Below are positions 28,901 to 37,580 of a stretch of 64,000 bases of DNA, piece by piece. The stretch's first letter is position 1. Each line of letters starts with the position of its first letter. The notes below the pieces were generated by a model. It saw only the letters and a list, made by a program, of their open reading frames with translations. It had not been told where the DNA came from and ran no database searches. A program made the translations under genes and the position numbers. Origin of the DNA: Victivallis lenta (lineage in GTDB: Bacteria > Verrucomicrobiota > Lentisphaeria > Victivallales > Victivallaceae); assembly GCF_009695545.1 (NCBI RefSeq), contig NZ_VUNS01000012.1:1-64000 (forward strand), given 5' to 3'.

Positions 28901-29447
28901 TGCAAACGAGTGTTCCGGCACGCTGCAAACGACATATTCTCCGGTCGGACTCTGTTTCAGGGTCGTCATCCGGGATGACCAGCATTGCAATGATAAATCG
29001 GAATCGGAGATCTGGCAACAGGATTCATTGCAGTTCGCCTTCGATCCCGATTCCGCGAAACCGTGGGAACCCAATGCGCAATTCGGGCTGAATGGACACC
29101 GAGTGCTGGAATACGCCGTTTCGTCCGGCAAAGACAAAAAAATTACCGTTTGGCGGCACACCTCTTATGATCCGCTTTTGCTGGATAATGTGAGCGAAGA
29201 ACGCGTTCAGGTGAATTTCAGCAGGGAACAAGGATGCAGTATTTACGAACTGATCTTTCCCTGGGAGTGTCTCGGCTTGAATACAATGCCTGCTCCGGGA
29301 AGCGAAATCGGGTTTTCCGCGCTGCTGAACGATGTCGATCCCGAACCGGCCCCCGGTGCCCCACGGGGACGTCACGGATTGCGTATTTTCAAAGGTATTC
29401 ATCCGGATAAAACCCCGGAAAAATATGGAAAGCTGTATTTAAGATGA
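25902..29447 (+). CDS. Large secreted clan-A glycoside hydrolase with sugar-binding domains
   Basis: The chosen TTG start at 25902 follows GGAGG by 6 nt and gives a signal peptide (KQYFQILFMLLVF... ending VSA), 1181 residues in all. Two related beta-sandwich modules (about 30-170 and 180-330) precede a TIM barrel with YTVFNEPEG near 537 (candidate acid/base) and FYTEFGWTT near 637 (candidate nucleophile), the clan-A pattern also seen in the gene at 9952. The last 200 residues resemble a CBM9-like domain. It is followed at once by a pseudopilin gene. GH family and substrate are not certain. Confidence 0.78.
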   Translation: MKQYFQILFMLLVFRADFPVSAETLRSFRFEAEGVRGWNSQPGMAVESVPGAMQLKLTSAAAAGKMAISPPVGLPKLSGKAVLRVSGKIQAEKLQASRLDLKVLLGRSGGQIFSEVALQLPRKTDGMTYFTKAWPIGAEDLSATLYFVCDGNAEGCLMLDDIVLEILPFSEDAMAEVVPENGQLIYQSEFDKNNSGWSANSAVVKLGKSNSKAMTIDFGEVQPKGKSVFFRNLPLPRLAAGERARLRVEVRSKAVDFKGRRLQLKPLFSAGSQLEFPPPYPELAREKQFETVAGEWTFDSRQTGIQLYLATDGDATGVMEISEVIITVLPSAEAKITTGFENNIVPENNAVISVVPFRPQEVTGGTIELSDEYGRNICSSLLNGPTQIRLDTPGFYRIRVTARYGVESIVTHGSVAVVGPVLPETLRNRSRYGVVSINAGDGLKRAVSGRWGWFFTGFSGMRKQTDGTLVMAPEWRYFPVAPESENEIYTVGDLPGFLQPVSAEKNAIWMPTDREEYRRVIRFFADRENFPAYYTVFNEPEGKWRGSWSDFVQWHADTRNAVKSVKPETVVLGPAFCNVNLHLLRKLGALGLFEAVDGLNIHPYVDGTAPEREFIGRIDELEQYLDSIGKQKMPLFYTEFGWTTNIGGWQKPVSENLQKQYVARSLALMGTTRMTGCVYFTLFYRNINPGEEGFSLIDPRGFPRPGAAALATAFRHLGGVTGRGVRLAFSPEIYLCVFDAGNDEIMATVWSTEKQQKFPVPFPVERIYDVVGRPQIVPAGNVLEIGPDLLYLYGKKSSGMLDIHFLPEQKLLTGNQLEHHLEQPLVFPPLSEKDGFLFCDSENVTGRFLVLGRQNGRWVGCPVKIPGALELSDLRLIWQSGEAPEVQFSCRSNLDVSVEITIHGELNGCQLAGDLQTAVPDESIPCRLTIPEHIAANGGTLKLFVESATRRRSAVETLDIALLAALRQSGETVDWSSVPIFSWNKFPGFTEKENEVAAFDANECSGTLQTTYSPVGLCFRVVIRDDQHCNDKSESEIWQQDSLQFAFDPDSAKPWEPNAQFGLNGHRVLEYAVSSGKDKKITVWRHTSYDPLLLDNVSEERVQVNFSREQGCSIYELIFPWECLGLNTMPAPGSEIGFSALLNDVDPEPAPGAPRGRHGLRIFKGIHPDKTPEKYGKLYLR

Positions 29448-29481
29448 TCTTCAATACCCCCATTAAAAAAGGAGTAAAAAA

Positions 29482-30147
29482 ATGAAAAAATGTTCCGCAT
29501 CCCAATTTACGCTGATTGAGTTGTTGGTGGTGATTGCCATCATCGCGATTCTGGCCGCCATGCTGCTGCCGGCATTGAACAAAGCCCGGAACCGGGCCAA
29601 TGCCATTTCCTGCGTCAATAATCTGAAACAGGTCGGTACCGCGACACTGCTCTATGCGGACGATTACAAGGGCTATGCGCCGCCGCGTTGGCAGGGCGGC
29701 GACACCTACAAAATGTGGGGCTGGACTTTACGGGAAGGAAAATATTTACGTCACACTCCCTTCAAACTCGTCAATTGTCCATCCTTGCCGCTTCCCGCCA
29801 ATGATTGGACCTATTCCTACGGAATGCGTGAAACCAATGTGCTGCAGTCCGAGCGTTTCAAGCGCGTTTACCGGATTGCCAATATTGAACAATCCACTCA
29901 GATAATCGAAGGGAAAAAACGTTCTCCGGGAGAATTCATTTTGTATACGGACTCGATCGATGTCAGTCAACTGCCGCAGACACTTCCGCATGCGCTGTTC
30001 AGTTTTGATGGCCAATGGGCAAATTACAAAGCGCATATCCGGCACGACAGGCGAACCAACAATTGGTTCGGCGACGGCAGTGTCAGGACGCTCAATAAAA
30101 CCGAGCTGGAACAGCTTGACTGCACCAATGTTTACGATCAGCTCTGA
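29482..30147 (+). CDS. Type II pseudopilin-like protein
   Basis: The 221-residue protein has [20 protein letters not shown] near its N-terminus, a prepilin peptidase site with Glu at +5, then [20 protein letters not shown] and a beta-rich domain ending with an FGDGSVRTL motif typical of the DUF1559-like/Lentisphaerota pseudopilins. AAAGGAGTAAAAAA precedes the ATG. It lies between two secreted or sugar-active hydrolase genes and overlaps the next gene by 20 nt. Its role is unknown; a surface anchor or secretion helper is possible. Confidence 0.88.
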   Translation: MKKCSASQFTLIELLVVIAIIAILAAMLLPALNKARNRANAISCVNNLKQVGTATLLYADDYKGYAPPRWQGGDTYKMWGWTLREGKYLRHTPFKLVNCPSLPLPANDWTYSYGMRETNVLQSERFKRVYRIANIEQSTQIIEGKKRSPGEFILYTDSIDVSQLPQTLPHALFSFDGQWANYKAHIRHDRRTNNWFGDGSVRTLNKTELEQLDCTNVYDQL

Positions 30148-31909
30148 TATCTCGCGCAAAGCGGAGCGTACCGCTCTTTTCCGGCGGGGACAATGGGGCG
30201 TGTTTCTGCATTTTCTGTCACGAGAAAACGCGCACGCCCCCGTTACGGTATCGAGCTGGAATGCCAGAGTGGAACGGTTTGATGTCGAAGCTCTTGCCAC
30301 GCAACTTTCCGAACTTGAAGCTGGCTATTGCGGCATAACGCTCGGGCAGAATTCCGGCTGGTATTGTTCGCCCAACGCATCGTTGGATCGCTGGACGGGA
30401 CGCACCGGGCAGGATTCGCATTGTTCGCACCGGGATCTGGTTGCGGAGTTCTCTGCGGCCTTGCGTTTTTACGAAATCCCGCTTATGGTCTATTTGCCGA
30501 CGCATGCACCGGCATGGGACGATCAGGCGATGAAATCGCTTCAGTGCATTCCCGAATGGGATTTCCATTTGTGGTCGCCCGCCCGTCAGAATGCTTTGAG
30601 TCCGTTTGCAGATCCGGACAGCCGACTTGGTACGTTTCAGCGCAGATGGGAGGAAGTCATTGCCGAATGGTCCTGCCGCTGGGGGAGTCAAGTCTCCGGC
30701 TGGTGGCTGGACGGCTGTTTTTACCGGGATAAAATGTATGATTTTCCGGAAGAACCTAATTTTCACTCGTTGGCGGCCGCAGTTCGGCGCGGCAATCCGG
30801 AAGCATGTTTTTGCGTCAATCCCGGCGTTTTTCCGGAACCGATATCCATTACCGCAGAAGAAGACTTTACTTCCGGCGAAACCGATTTTCCGGTCTGGCG
30901 GAGTTGTTTTGAGCCCTGTCAAGCCGGAGCGTTCTATCATGTCCTTGCACACTTGGGGGCGGATTGGGGATACGGTCCGCTTCAGTATACGGCACAGGAG
31001 ATTTTTTCGATGACCGCCAACGTTGTCGATGGCGGCGGCATGATAACATGGGATGTGCCGTTCAATCAAACCAATGGCACGCTGCCGAAAACGGTGATGA
31101 ACCGCTTGAAGAATCTCAGGAAAAAATTGAATTTCCCCCGTCCCCGTCTGGTCGCTCAATTCACGCCAAGACAGCTGCCGGAAATTCGGGCGAATGGAAC
31201 CGAACTCCCAGGGGATGGCATTCTGACTTTGAAAAATTGCGGTCAGAAAACCTGGAGCAACACTTTGACTCTTTCCGGCAATCCGGATTGCCGTCTTGTG
31301 TTGCAACCGGAGGAAATTCGTACGATTCCCGCAGTTCTGCCGGCGGAGTTGTCCGCATTCAAAGTCCGTTGCCGCAACTGGCGCCGCAGTTGGCCGTATG
31401 ATTGTAAGAGAACGGTGGATTTGACACATTCTCCGGTATTTCAATTCGTCAGCAGCGGCAGAAAAATTGCCGAAATAACAGCAACTTCCACAGCAAAATT
31501 TTTCCGGCTTGACGGAATCGTTTATGAAACGGAAAGCCAAATCCATCCGGATTTGTGGAGAGGCTCCTGTTTTGAAATATTTCTTTCCAATCAAGGCCGG
31601 ATCACTCAATATTTTTTTCCGCCGTCTCAGGCGGCGCGACACGGTTTCCGGTTGTTGTCGCACACTTATTGCGAAGCGCCGGAAAGCCGCTACCGGATGG
31701 AACGGCTTGATAAGGAATACCGTTTTTCTCTGGAAGTCCCATTCCCGGATTTACCGGAAAACGTTTCGTTTGAGTGCAAATGCACAATATTCCGAGACGG
31801 ATCTTTCCAACACGTATTCCTGTTTGGTTCCGAACACCCGGAATGCAGTGATGAAAAATTTGCACACATTCAACCCAAAGGATATATAACCAATGATTAC
31901 CGATCTTGA
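30128..31909 (+). CDS. GH29 (alpha-L-fucosidase)-like hydrolase with C-terminal carbohydrate-binding-like domain
   Basis: The start at 30128 gives 593 residues, beginning [18 protein letters not shown] and then WGVFLHFL. The TIM barrel carries [11 protein letters not shown] near residue 190; the Asp of W-x-DG is where GH29 enzymes keep their nucleophile. A small beta domain and a C-terminal CBM9/DOMON-like region (about 430-590) follow. It has no clear signal peptide. It overlaps the pseudopilin gene by 20 nt and the FAD gene by 17 nt, so translation is coupled. Loops usual in GH29 (HxxH-like block) are not obvious, so the substrate may differ. Confidence 0.65.
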   Translation: MFTISSDISRKAERTALFRRGQWGVFLHFLSRENAHAPVTVSSWNARVERFDVEALATQLSELEAGYCGITLGQNSGWYCSPNASLDRWTGRTGQDSHCSHRDLVAEFSAALRFYEIPLMVYLPTHAPAWDDQAMKSLQCIPEWDFHLWSPARQNALSPFADPDSRLGTFQRRWEEVIAEWSCRWGSQVSGWWLDGCFYRDKMYDFPEEPNFHSLAAAVRRGNPEACFCVNPGVFPEPISITAEEDFTSGETDFPVWRSCFEPCQAGAFYHVLAHLGADWGYGPLQYTAQEIFSMTANVVDGGGMITWDVPFNQTNGTLPKTVMNRLKNLRKKLNFPRPRLVAQFTPRQLPEIRANGTELPGDGILTLKNCGQKTWSNTLTLSGNPDCRLVLQPEEIRTIPAVLPAELSAFKVRCRNWRRSWPYDCKRTVDLTHSPVFQFVSSGRKIAEITATSTAKFFRLDGIVYETESQIHPDLWRGSCFEIFLSNQGRITQYFFPPSQAARHGFRLLSHTYCEAPESRYRMERLDKEYRFSLEVPFPDLPENVSFECKCTIFRDGSFQHVFLFGSEHPECSDEKFAHIQPKGYITNDYRS

Positions 31910-33200
31910 TCTTCCCGTTCTCGCGAAAGCGGAAGTCGTCGTTTGCGGAGCCGGTCCCGCCGGAGTCGCTGCGGCCTTGGCGGCGGCCCGAAGCGGCGCC
32001 CGGGTCATTTTACTGGAACAAACCGGATGCTGCGGCGGAATGAGCACAGCCGGACTGGTACCGGTTTTCATTCACATGAGTGATCGCAAAAATTTAGTTG
32101 CCGCCGGAATCTGCCATGAAATCATCAGCGAAATGTGCCGCCGCATGGGGCAAAGCAAGATCAATTTCATCTGGCAACATATTCATCCGGAAATTCTGAA
32201 ACAAGTTTACGATGAGAAACTTTCCGAGGCCGGAGTGACGACATTCTTCGATGTAAAAGTCGCTGATACCATTATGAATGGGGACACTCTGAATGCCGTC
32301 GCGGTGGCAACCGTGCAGGGGTTGAAGAAGATTTGCGGCAAAGTATGGGTCGATGCGACCGGCGACGGAATCGTTGCTGCTGCTGCAGGAGTGCCGTTTG
32401 AGCTTGGCGACGCGCAGGGAAAAACCATGAGTCCCACGCTGTGCGTTCAATATTCCAATATCGATCTCGAAGCCATGCGGGAGGCCGAACAGCGCGGCGA
32501 AGGAGCAATCCCCCTCTGGAAAAAACATAAGCAGCAAATTCCGCTGGCAGAACATCATATCATCGGGATTTCCGAATACGGCAACGGTTCCGGTTCCGGC
32601 AATCTCGGGCATATTTACGATGTCAACACTCTTGATGAAGCGGAACGTTCCCATTGCTATACGGAAGGTCGCCGGGTTGCCAATATCATTCACGATTTTT
32701 ATGTCAAATATGTTCCCGGTTATGAAAAATCCGATTTGACGGCGACCGCTTCATTGCTGGGGATTCGTGAAAGCCGCCGCATTCTGGGGGAATATCAGCT
32801 GACGTTGAGTGATTATTTGGAAAAACGTCATTTCTCGGATGACATCGGCTGTTTTTATTACGGGATCGACATTCACGCATCCAGCACGAATCCCGAGGAA
32901 CAACTGAATGTCGGCAAACGTATGGATGAATGCAATTCAAGCTATGAGCCCGGAGATAATTACGGCATCCCATACCGGGCATTGATCGCCCGGAAGGTAC
33001 GCAATCTTCTGGTCGCCGGACGTTGTATTTCCGCAGAACGTCCCGTGCAGGCCAGTTTGCGGGTCATGCCCTGCTGCATGATTACCGGAGTTGCTGCCGG
33101 ATGTGCCGCTGCTCTCGCAAAAGACGATGGAGAGATTCGGGCACTCCCTGCCGAATCGCTTCAACGTGAAATCCGTACAACCGGAGCTTATTTACCTTAA
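31893..33200 (+). CDS. FAD-dependent oxidoreductase (FAD_oxidored family)
   Basis: This 435-residue protein has an FAD-binding Rossmann motif, VVVCGAGPAGVAAALAAARS at about 16-35, then LLEQTGCCGGMSTAG. DATGDGIVAAAAG near 150 and a late GRCISAERPVQASLR segment complete the PF12831 pattern. Relatives oxidise small substrates, often in sugar or alcohol pathways, but the substrate cannot be told. It is the last gene of the operon and overlaps its predecessor by 17 nt. Confidence 0.88.
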   Translation: MITDLDLPVLAKAEVVVCGAGPAGVAAALAAARSGARVILLEQTGCCGGMSTAGLVPVFIHMSDRKNLVAAGICHEIISEMCRRMGQSKINFIWQHIHPEILKQVYDEKLSEAGVTTFFDVKVADTIMNGDTLNAVAVATVQGLKKICGKVWVDATGDGIVAAAAGVPFELGDAQGKTMSPTLCVQYSNIDLEAMREAEQRGEGAIPLWKKHKQQIPLAEHHIIGISEYGNGSGSGNLGHIYDVNTLDEAERSHCYTEGRRVANIIHDFYVKYVPGYEKSDLTATASLLGIRESRRILGEYQLTLSDYLEKRHFSDDIGCFYYGIDIHASSTNPEEQLNVGKRMDECNSSYEPGDNYGIPYRALIARKVRNLLVAGRCISAERPVQASLRVMPCCMITGVAAGCAAALAKDDGEIRALPAESLQREIRTTGAYLP

Positions 33201-33623
33201 AAATCATAAAAATTCAACTTCAGAAGATCACCTTGAATATGTCCACAATATAATCTCGCTATCGGGGTATTACGTTCGACCTTACACGACTCGTGAACGA
33301 GCCGAATGTGAAAATTGGAAAAACAAAGAACATGAAACCGCCCCAGAGGAGCGGACTGGTTGCATGGCGCATAAGCGCCTTCATTGAACCGGGAGGTTTT
33401 CCATACGAGGGAATATCAGAGACTTTTATGTTCGAGATTTGCATTTTTTGTTTTTTCTGCAGAGCCAATACTTTTGAAATTGGCTCAAGAGTCAATTGAA
33501 ACCTGAAACACTGGATAAATTACGGACATTCATTAGGCGATGAACTCAGTAGAAATAATTTGAGTTTCGGTGAAAGGATGAACCGCATTGGATCAAAACA
33601 ACATAACTGAAGCATGGTGGTAT
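33201..33623. other. Gene-free stretch at the presumed left edge of the integrative element
   Basis: About 420 bases with no supported gene. It contains a 7-bp hairpin at about 33463-33485 (AGCCAAT/ATTGGCT) and an AT-rich tail. The far attachment site of the element is expected around here, but no copy of the tRNA-Ala 3' end was found by eye. Confidence 0.45.
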
Positions 33624-34052
33624 ATGAGCAAGAGAGTTACCATAGCACTCACGACAATTGCAATCTTCTTGGGCTGCATCTCGCCTGTAATGGCGGGACG
33701 GGAAATCGTTCCTGCGGATGTCACGGTCAAGGTACAGTATCAACTGAAGATGGACGGTTACAATTCATGGACGACAACGAACGCTTCCTTGAGAGGAGCG
33801 GTCACTGAATCCATGATGGTCGGCCAGCTTGCAGCCAGACATCCCAACGGACAGATTCGCATTCTGTCGGCATCCTATGGCAAGACTGTTGCCCATACTG
33901 TCCGCTACCAGATGAAGAGGGGAAAGTCTGCCTGGACGAATGGCACCGTAACGTTGAACAATGCCTTGACCGAATCCATGGCAAGGAATCAGCTCAAAGC
34001 AAAGTTTCCCGGTGCAACCATCCGAATCCTGAGCTTCGTAATAAAGAAATGA
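33624..34052 (+). CDS. Small secreted protein with two tandem 50-residue repeats
   Basis: From ATG 33624 the protein is 142 residues: a signal peptide (about 1-24, ending VMA) and two homologous units of about 52 residues. The units share VQYQLK/VRYQMK, SWTTTNASL/AWTNGTVTL, ALTES or AVTES, QL and IRILS in register. GGTGG lies 3-4 nt before the ATG; an upstream TTG at 33588 in frame is less likely. No family recognised. The repeat is basic and may bind nucleic acid, cell wall or another protein outside the cytoplasm. It is at the left end of the element, next to another small unknown gene. Confidence 0.7.
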   Translation: MSKRVTIALTTIAIFLGCISPVMAGREIVPADVTVKVQYQLKMDGYNSWTTTNASLRGAVTESMMVGQLAARHPNGQIRILSASYGKTVAHTVRYQMKRGKSAWTNGTVTLNNALTESMARNQLKAKFPGATIRILSFVIKK

Positions 34053-34067
34053 CAGAGGAGAGTTCCC

Positions 34068-34346
34068 ATGCGATTACCCGTAGCGGAAGACAGGAATTGT
34101 TTTACGACAAGACTCAAGTACAGACTCGAACCGAAGAAGCTGGCTCAACTGCGGTTTGACTCCTGGTGGAAAAGTGAGGAACCATATCGAATGCAGAGAA
34201 GTGTAATTACCAGTATCAATGGCTTTTATCTGATCCACCGCATGGTAATGATTCCTTACCCGCCTCCGATATGGTTTGCCAAGTCGAAACTGCGTCCCGA
34301 TCAGATCGCCTACCTTGAGAAACGCAGAACGGAAGATACTGAATGA
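34068..34346 (+). CDS. Uncharacterised 92-residue protein
   Basis: The protein is basic, with no signal peptide or membrane helix, and contains a hydrophobic patch INGFYLIHRMVMIPYPPPIWF. GGAGAG lies 6 nt before the ATG and the gene follows the repeat protein by 15 bp, so they form one transcript. It ends before a shared hairpin facing the zinc-ribbon gene. No family recognised. Confidence 0.6.
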   Translation: MRLPVAEDRNCFTTRLKYRLEPKKLAQLRFDSWWKSEEPYRMQRSVITSINGFYLIHRMVMIPYPPPIWFAKSKLRPDQIAYLEKRRTEDTE

Positions 34347-34370
34347 ATCAAAAAAAGAACACTCTGTCAA

Positions 34371-34397
34371 CCGGGACACTCATAGCGAGTGCCCCGG
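34371..34397. terminator. Hairpin between convergent genes
   Basis: An 11-bp stem with one mismatch (CCGGGACACTC with GAGTGCCCCGG, 5-nt loop) lies between the stops at 34346 and 34404, so it can serve both strands. The T-run is short. Confidence 0.55.
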
Positions 34398-34403
34398 TCA
34401 GGT

Positions 34404-34715
34404 TTATGCCTTGAATCGCAGATGACACTTGGGACAGTGATACAATCCGATTACATTTTCATCGATCAGTTTGCCAGCCTGAGCGCCGAGCAGACCTCCG
34501 GAGGTGACACCCCAGAGGAGATTCAAGATACCTCCCGCGACAGCTCCGATGGTCGTACCGACAACTCCCAACGCGCTTCCGGCACGGGCACCGCGAACCA
34601 TGCCGACAATCACAACGGCCCCTCCTGCGGTAATCCCGGTTGCGGTTCCAACCGTACTGGCGCGATGAAGCGGGTTCGCAATCGAGGCACATTTCGGACA
34701 AAAGACTTTCGCCAT
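34404..34715 (-). CDS. Small membrane protein with N- and C-terminal zinc-ribbon knuckles
   Basis: The 103-residue protein has CPKC at residues 6-9 and CPKCHLRF near its end, which could together bind one zinc ion, and a central Gly/Ala-rich region (about 23-85) with GxxxG-type zippers that can span or insert in a membrane. AAGGAG sits 8 nt before the ATG. Function unknown; glycine-zipper proteins include pore formers and membrane-stress proteins. It is last in the minus-strand gene group of the element. Confidence 0.7.
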   Translation of the reverse strand: MAKVFCPKCASIANPLHRASTVGTATGITAGGAVVIVGMVRGARAGSALGVVGTTIGAVAGGILNLLWGVTSGGLLGAQAGKLIDENVIGLYHCPKCHLRFKA

Positions 34716-34831
34716 AGTAACGACTCCTTCTTTCAGTTGATAAAACCGGCGACCGAAGCCGCCGGGGTGCGAGGTACTCTGTCGTTTGCACCACTTCCGA
34801 CAGAGGGCGTGCCAGGGAGAATACCCGTGGA

Positions 34832-35563
34832 CTATCTTTTCCAGAGTTCCGCCGGTTTACCGTCCAGTCCGAACAGTCGGGTCAGGCTGCGGTAGCACTG
34901 GTCGGCACGGGCAGGACTGTACTTCTTGGCTGTTTCGGTGAAGGCGTTCAACAAACTCCACCGGGTCGGCTCGGCGAACTCCTCATGCCGGGGATGTTTG
35001 AACTCCTTCCAGACACTCAGAATATCGCACGACGGAATCGCCTGACGTTCCGCCGCCACCACCAGCGAAGCACGAACTTCATCATCATTGAGTTCATCGA
35101 TCTTCAACTCCTCTGCTACATTTTCCAAAGTCAAAAACTCCAGTTCCAGAGCGTTCACGGCTTCCAGAACCAGACCGTTCAGTTCGATCCGGGAGGTATG
35201 CCGACGCTTCAGAACCGTACTTCCTCCGAAGCACAAATTACTGCACACGTGGACATTGATCCCCGCTGACAGACCAACCGCAATTGTGCGGTCATGACTG
35301 TTGCGGATACCGATGCAGCGGCTCCACTCCATGCTCGAACTTTTGTTGATCCGGATCATGCCGAACATCCGCTGTCCGTCACGGGCCAAACCATACTGTT
35401 CCTCAAGGATCGTCCAGCGATGCGCCTTTACGACATCCGTTACAGCGTCGATCACCTCGCTGTGCGGAACAGGCTTCCAGCTCGCGGTAGCGGTCGGAGT
35501 CGGAACCATTGCGATCTCGTCACGTCCGACGAACTTCCCTTCACACATCGTCAATCCCATCAT
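34832..35563 (-). CDS. DUF932-family phage/plasmid protein
   Basis: The 243-residue protein shows the DUF932 (PF06067) pattern: VPHSEVIDAVTDVV, then IGIRNSHDRTIAVGLSAGINVHVCSNLCF, a hallmark block near 83-111. Such proteins are common on plasmids and phages and are of unknown function. The ATG starts 1 nt after the stop of the nuclease gene; GGAGG precedes it, and the second ATG at 35560 has better spacing. Confidence 0.85.
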   Translation of the reverse strand: MMGLTMCEGKFVGRDEIAMVPTPTATASWKPVPHSEVIDAVTDVVKAHRWTILEEQYGLARDGQRMFGMIRINKSSSMEWSRCIGIRNSHDRTIAVGLSAGINVHVCSNLCFGGSTVLKRRHTSRIELNGLVLEAVNALELEFLTLENVAEELKIDELNDDEVRASLVVAAERQAIPSCDILSVWKEFKHPRHEEFAEPTRWSLLNAFTETAKKYSPARADQCYRSLTRLFGLDGKPAELWKR

Positions 35564-35564
35564 C

Positions 35565-36368
35565 TCACCTCCATTTCTTCAGATGCCACTGTCTGCAACG
35601 ATCCCGATACGGACACTCGCTACAGGCGTAACTTGTTTCATTGGGCAGGAACACGCCTTTGTTGATCGCATCCTGCGCCCGGTTCGCCAATGCCTCGAAA
35701 CGCCGGAAGTCGTGAAAACCGCGACTGGTGTAGTGCGATTCACAACCCGGATTCTTGGTCTTGGTGATCACATCGAACCGGAAGAGCGGAGCCGTGCCGT
35801 TCTGCTTCTCGTAGGCATAGCTGAACACGGTCGCCTGTAAATCACGGTCAGCTTTCCCGGCAGACCAGCGACTCGCCGAGGTTTTCCAGTCCACGATGCA
35901 GACATCCCGTCCATCCTGAACGATGAGGTCGTATTCGCCGATCAGGGGCTTGTCCAGACCGGGAACATCAACCTTGAATGCCTGCGCGACTCCCTTGATC
36001 GTGTAGTAGTCCGTCCAGTTCGCCAACGCCGCATCCAGCATTTTCGTTGCAAGATCGATTATTGTATCGAAGTTCTCACCCTCCTTGTAGATCAGGTTCG
36101 GGGTAGCTTCGGCTTCGATCCTGAACGCCTCCGAGAAACGCTCCACAAGCTCATCCTGCCGCAGAGAGTTTCCCATCATACATTCCCATGCCTGAGCGGT
36201 CAAGGCCGCATGAAACGCTTTGCCGAACGGAAAGCAGACCGAAGTCCGCTCGACCTCGGCCTGTTCCACATAACGGTAGAAGTATTGCGCCTGACAGATG
36301 TTGAGGTACGTATTCAATGCTGAATACGACCAGTGCGGTTCCTTCCGCAGTTCGTCAATGGTCGCCAT
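35565..36368 (-). CDS. Cas4/RecB-like PD-(D/E)XK nuclease with probable iron-sulfur cluster
   Basis: The 267-residue protein has the PDDEXK_1 layout: WSYSALNTYLNICQAQYFYRY near the N-terminus, IGEYDLIV and then VCIVDWKTSASRW (the D...D-K core) near 150-170, and YACSECPYRDRC near the C-terminus. Cys25 plus C-x2-C-x5-C can bind a 4Fe-4S cluster as in Cas4 and AddB. It likely processes DNA ends during replication or recombination of the element. Its ATG overlaps the upstream stop by one base (TGATG). No cas1 or cas2 is nearby, so it is not CRISPR-linked here. Confidence 0.9.
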   Translation of the reverse strand: MATIDELRKEPHWSYSALNTYLNICQAQYFYRYVEQAEVERTSVCFPFGKAFHAALTAQAWECMMGNSLRQDELVERFSEAFRIEAEATPNLIYKEGENFDTIIDLATKMLDAALANWTDYYTIKGVAQAFKVDVPGLDKPLIGEYDLIVQDGRDVCIVDWKTSASRWSAGKADRDLQATVFSYAYEKQNGTAPLFRFDVITKTKNPGCESHYTSRGFHDFRRFEALANRAQDAINKGVFLPNETSYACSECPYRDRCRQWHLKKWR

Positions 36369-36799
36369 CACGCAGCCCTCCATTCGTTGATCTGATTGGA
36401 ACACTGCTGACGGGACAACTGACGCACATCCGGAACCTGGAATCGGGCTGCGATCTGCTGCGGAGTCACGCCACGCTGACGGGCAAGATCAAGCAGATAC
36501 GAGAGTTGTTTCGGGCTCGCCGGACCATCGTTCTGACGGTCTCCTGCCCTCCTGCCTTGAGGAGCGTTTTTCGGCCCGTTTGAAGCCGGATAAGTGCCGT
36601 AATTACGGGGATCGTTTCCGTGCAGTTCCGCTTCAACCGAGTTCCGTACCAGATCGAACGTTTCGTGAATCCGAGCCTGCAACTGATCCTGTGTCAACCC
36701 GTCCGGAAGTTCGACCTCGACCGACGCATGATAGCTCTGGCTCGAATACTCTTCCCCGGCAGGAACCTTCTTGGAATACGACGCATTGAGTTTCAACAT
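36368..36799 (-). CDS. Uncharacterised plasmid/phage-type protein coupled to the nuclease
   Basis: The 143-residue protein has an N-terminal beta-rich part (KLNASYSKKVPAGEEYSSQS), a linker rich in N, G and R, and a C-terminal helical unit SPKQLSYLLDLARQRGVTPQ with LSRQQCSNQINEW. The helical unit resembles a small domain seen at the end of many phage and plasmid DNA-metabolism proteins. AAAGGAG lies before the ATG. Translational coupling to the nuclease suggests they work on the same DNA. Possible single-strand-binding or recombinase helper; this is an inference. Confidence 0.65.
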   Translation of the reverse strand: MLKLNASYSKKVPAGEEYSSQSYHASVEVELPDGLTQDQLQARIHETFDLVRNSVEAELHGNDPRNYGTYPASNGPKNAPQGRRAGDRQNDGPASPKQLSYLLDLARQRGVTPQQIAARFQVPDVRQLSRQQCSNQINEWRAA

Positions 36800-36820
36800 T
36801 TTGACTTCTCCTTTCCGGGA

Positions 36821-37492
36821 TCATTCCCAGTTGTTGATATAGCTGTTATAGTTCTGTACTGCATTCCGGTAATTTTCATCGCTGGATACATCCATACTGG
36901 CATCGGTCAGCAATTCCTTCCCATCATCGCCATAATGGATGTAGTAGGCCAGAGCAATAGCCTCCGCCTCATGTTCAGGCATTTCAATTTCAATCTCTCC
37001 GCGGAGAGCATTGACACGTCCGCAGTTGTGCCCCATATCCTCATCCGCGTAAAGCAGAATGAAATCCACATGTTCCGCCAAAGCTCTCAGCCAGCCTTCA
37101 GGCATACTCCATGCGGTTTGGAACTCTGGCAAGCAGTCCCCTGCCTCTTCCCCGTTGTCCGCATTCCATTTTGTTCCCCAATGGCTGACCCGCCAATCAT
37201 ACCAGTCCGGGAAACCGAACTTCTGGCGATTATAGTGAGCCAAAGCCATTGACACAGAAATGCCCTTATCCAGACATTGCTGCAAGAATGTATCCAAAGT
37301 CGAATTTACAATCTCCGGGAAAACAAATCCCGAAGGCAGCTTGTCATGCTGCGGTGATGAGATATTCAGCGTTTCAGGCATCGGCAGCAGAATATTGAAG
37401 TCGATACGGTTTGTCTTTGGATTGACGGCAACGTTTCTGAACTTGTTCATGTCGCTGATATGCTGAAATTTGCATGTTACCCAATTCGGCAT
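36821..37492 (-). CDS. YubB/DUF1281-type protein with ferredoxin-like fold
   Basis: The 223-residue protein starts MPNWVTCKFQHISD and contains FPDWYDWRVSHWGTKWNA near 109-126, the signature of the DUF1281/Api92-like ferredoxin-fold family found on plasmids and phages. Function unknown. It is 21 bp upstream of the next gene in the same transcript. Confidence 0.8.
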   Translation of the reverse strand: MPNWVTCKFQHISDMNKFRNVAVNPKTNRIDFNILLPMPETLNISSPQHDKLPSGFVFPEIVNSTLDTFLQQCLDKGISVSMALAHYNRQKFGFPDWYDWRVSHWGTKWNADNGEEAGDCLPEFQTAWSMPEGWLRALAEHVDFILLYADEDMGHNCGRVNALRGEIEIEMPEHEAEAIALAYYIHYGDDGKELLTDASMDVSSDENYRNAVQNYNSYINNWE

Positions 37493-37515
37493 TTTTCTCT
37501 CGCTTTCTTTATAAT

Positions 37516-37560
37516 GCAGAACGCTCCGGACAGGGAATTGCCTTGTCCGGAGCGTTCTGC
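37516..37560. terminator. Perfect 17-bp hairpin between the clamp and YubB-like genes
   Basis: Bases 37516-37532 pair with 37544-37560 around an 11-nt loop, just after the clamp-like gene ends on the minus strand. No long T-run follows. It may partly stop or protect transcripts inside the operon. Confidence 0.6.
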
Positions 37561-37580
37561 TGTTGCTGGTCTATTGACTG

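Noticed and set aside
33200-34000. A copy of the tRNA-Ala 3' end as the left attachment site
   Set aside because: No matching direct repeat found by eye; the short TGGTGG at about 33616 is too little to be evidence.
35565-36368. Cas4 of a CRISPR system
   Set aside because: No repeat-spacer array, cas1 or cas2 anywhere in the window.
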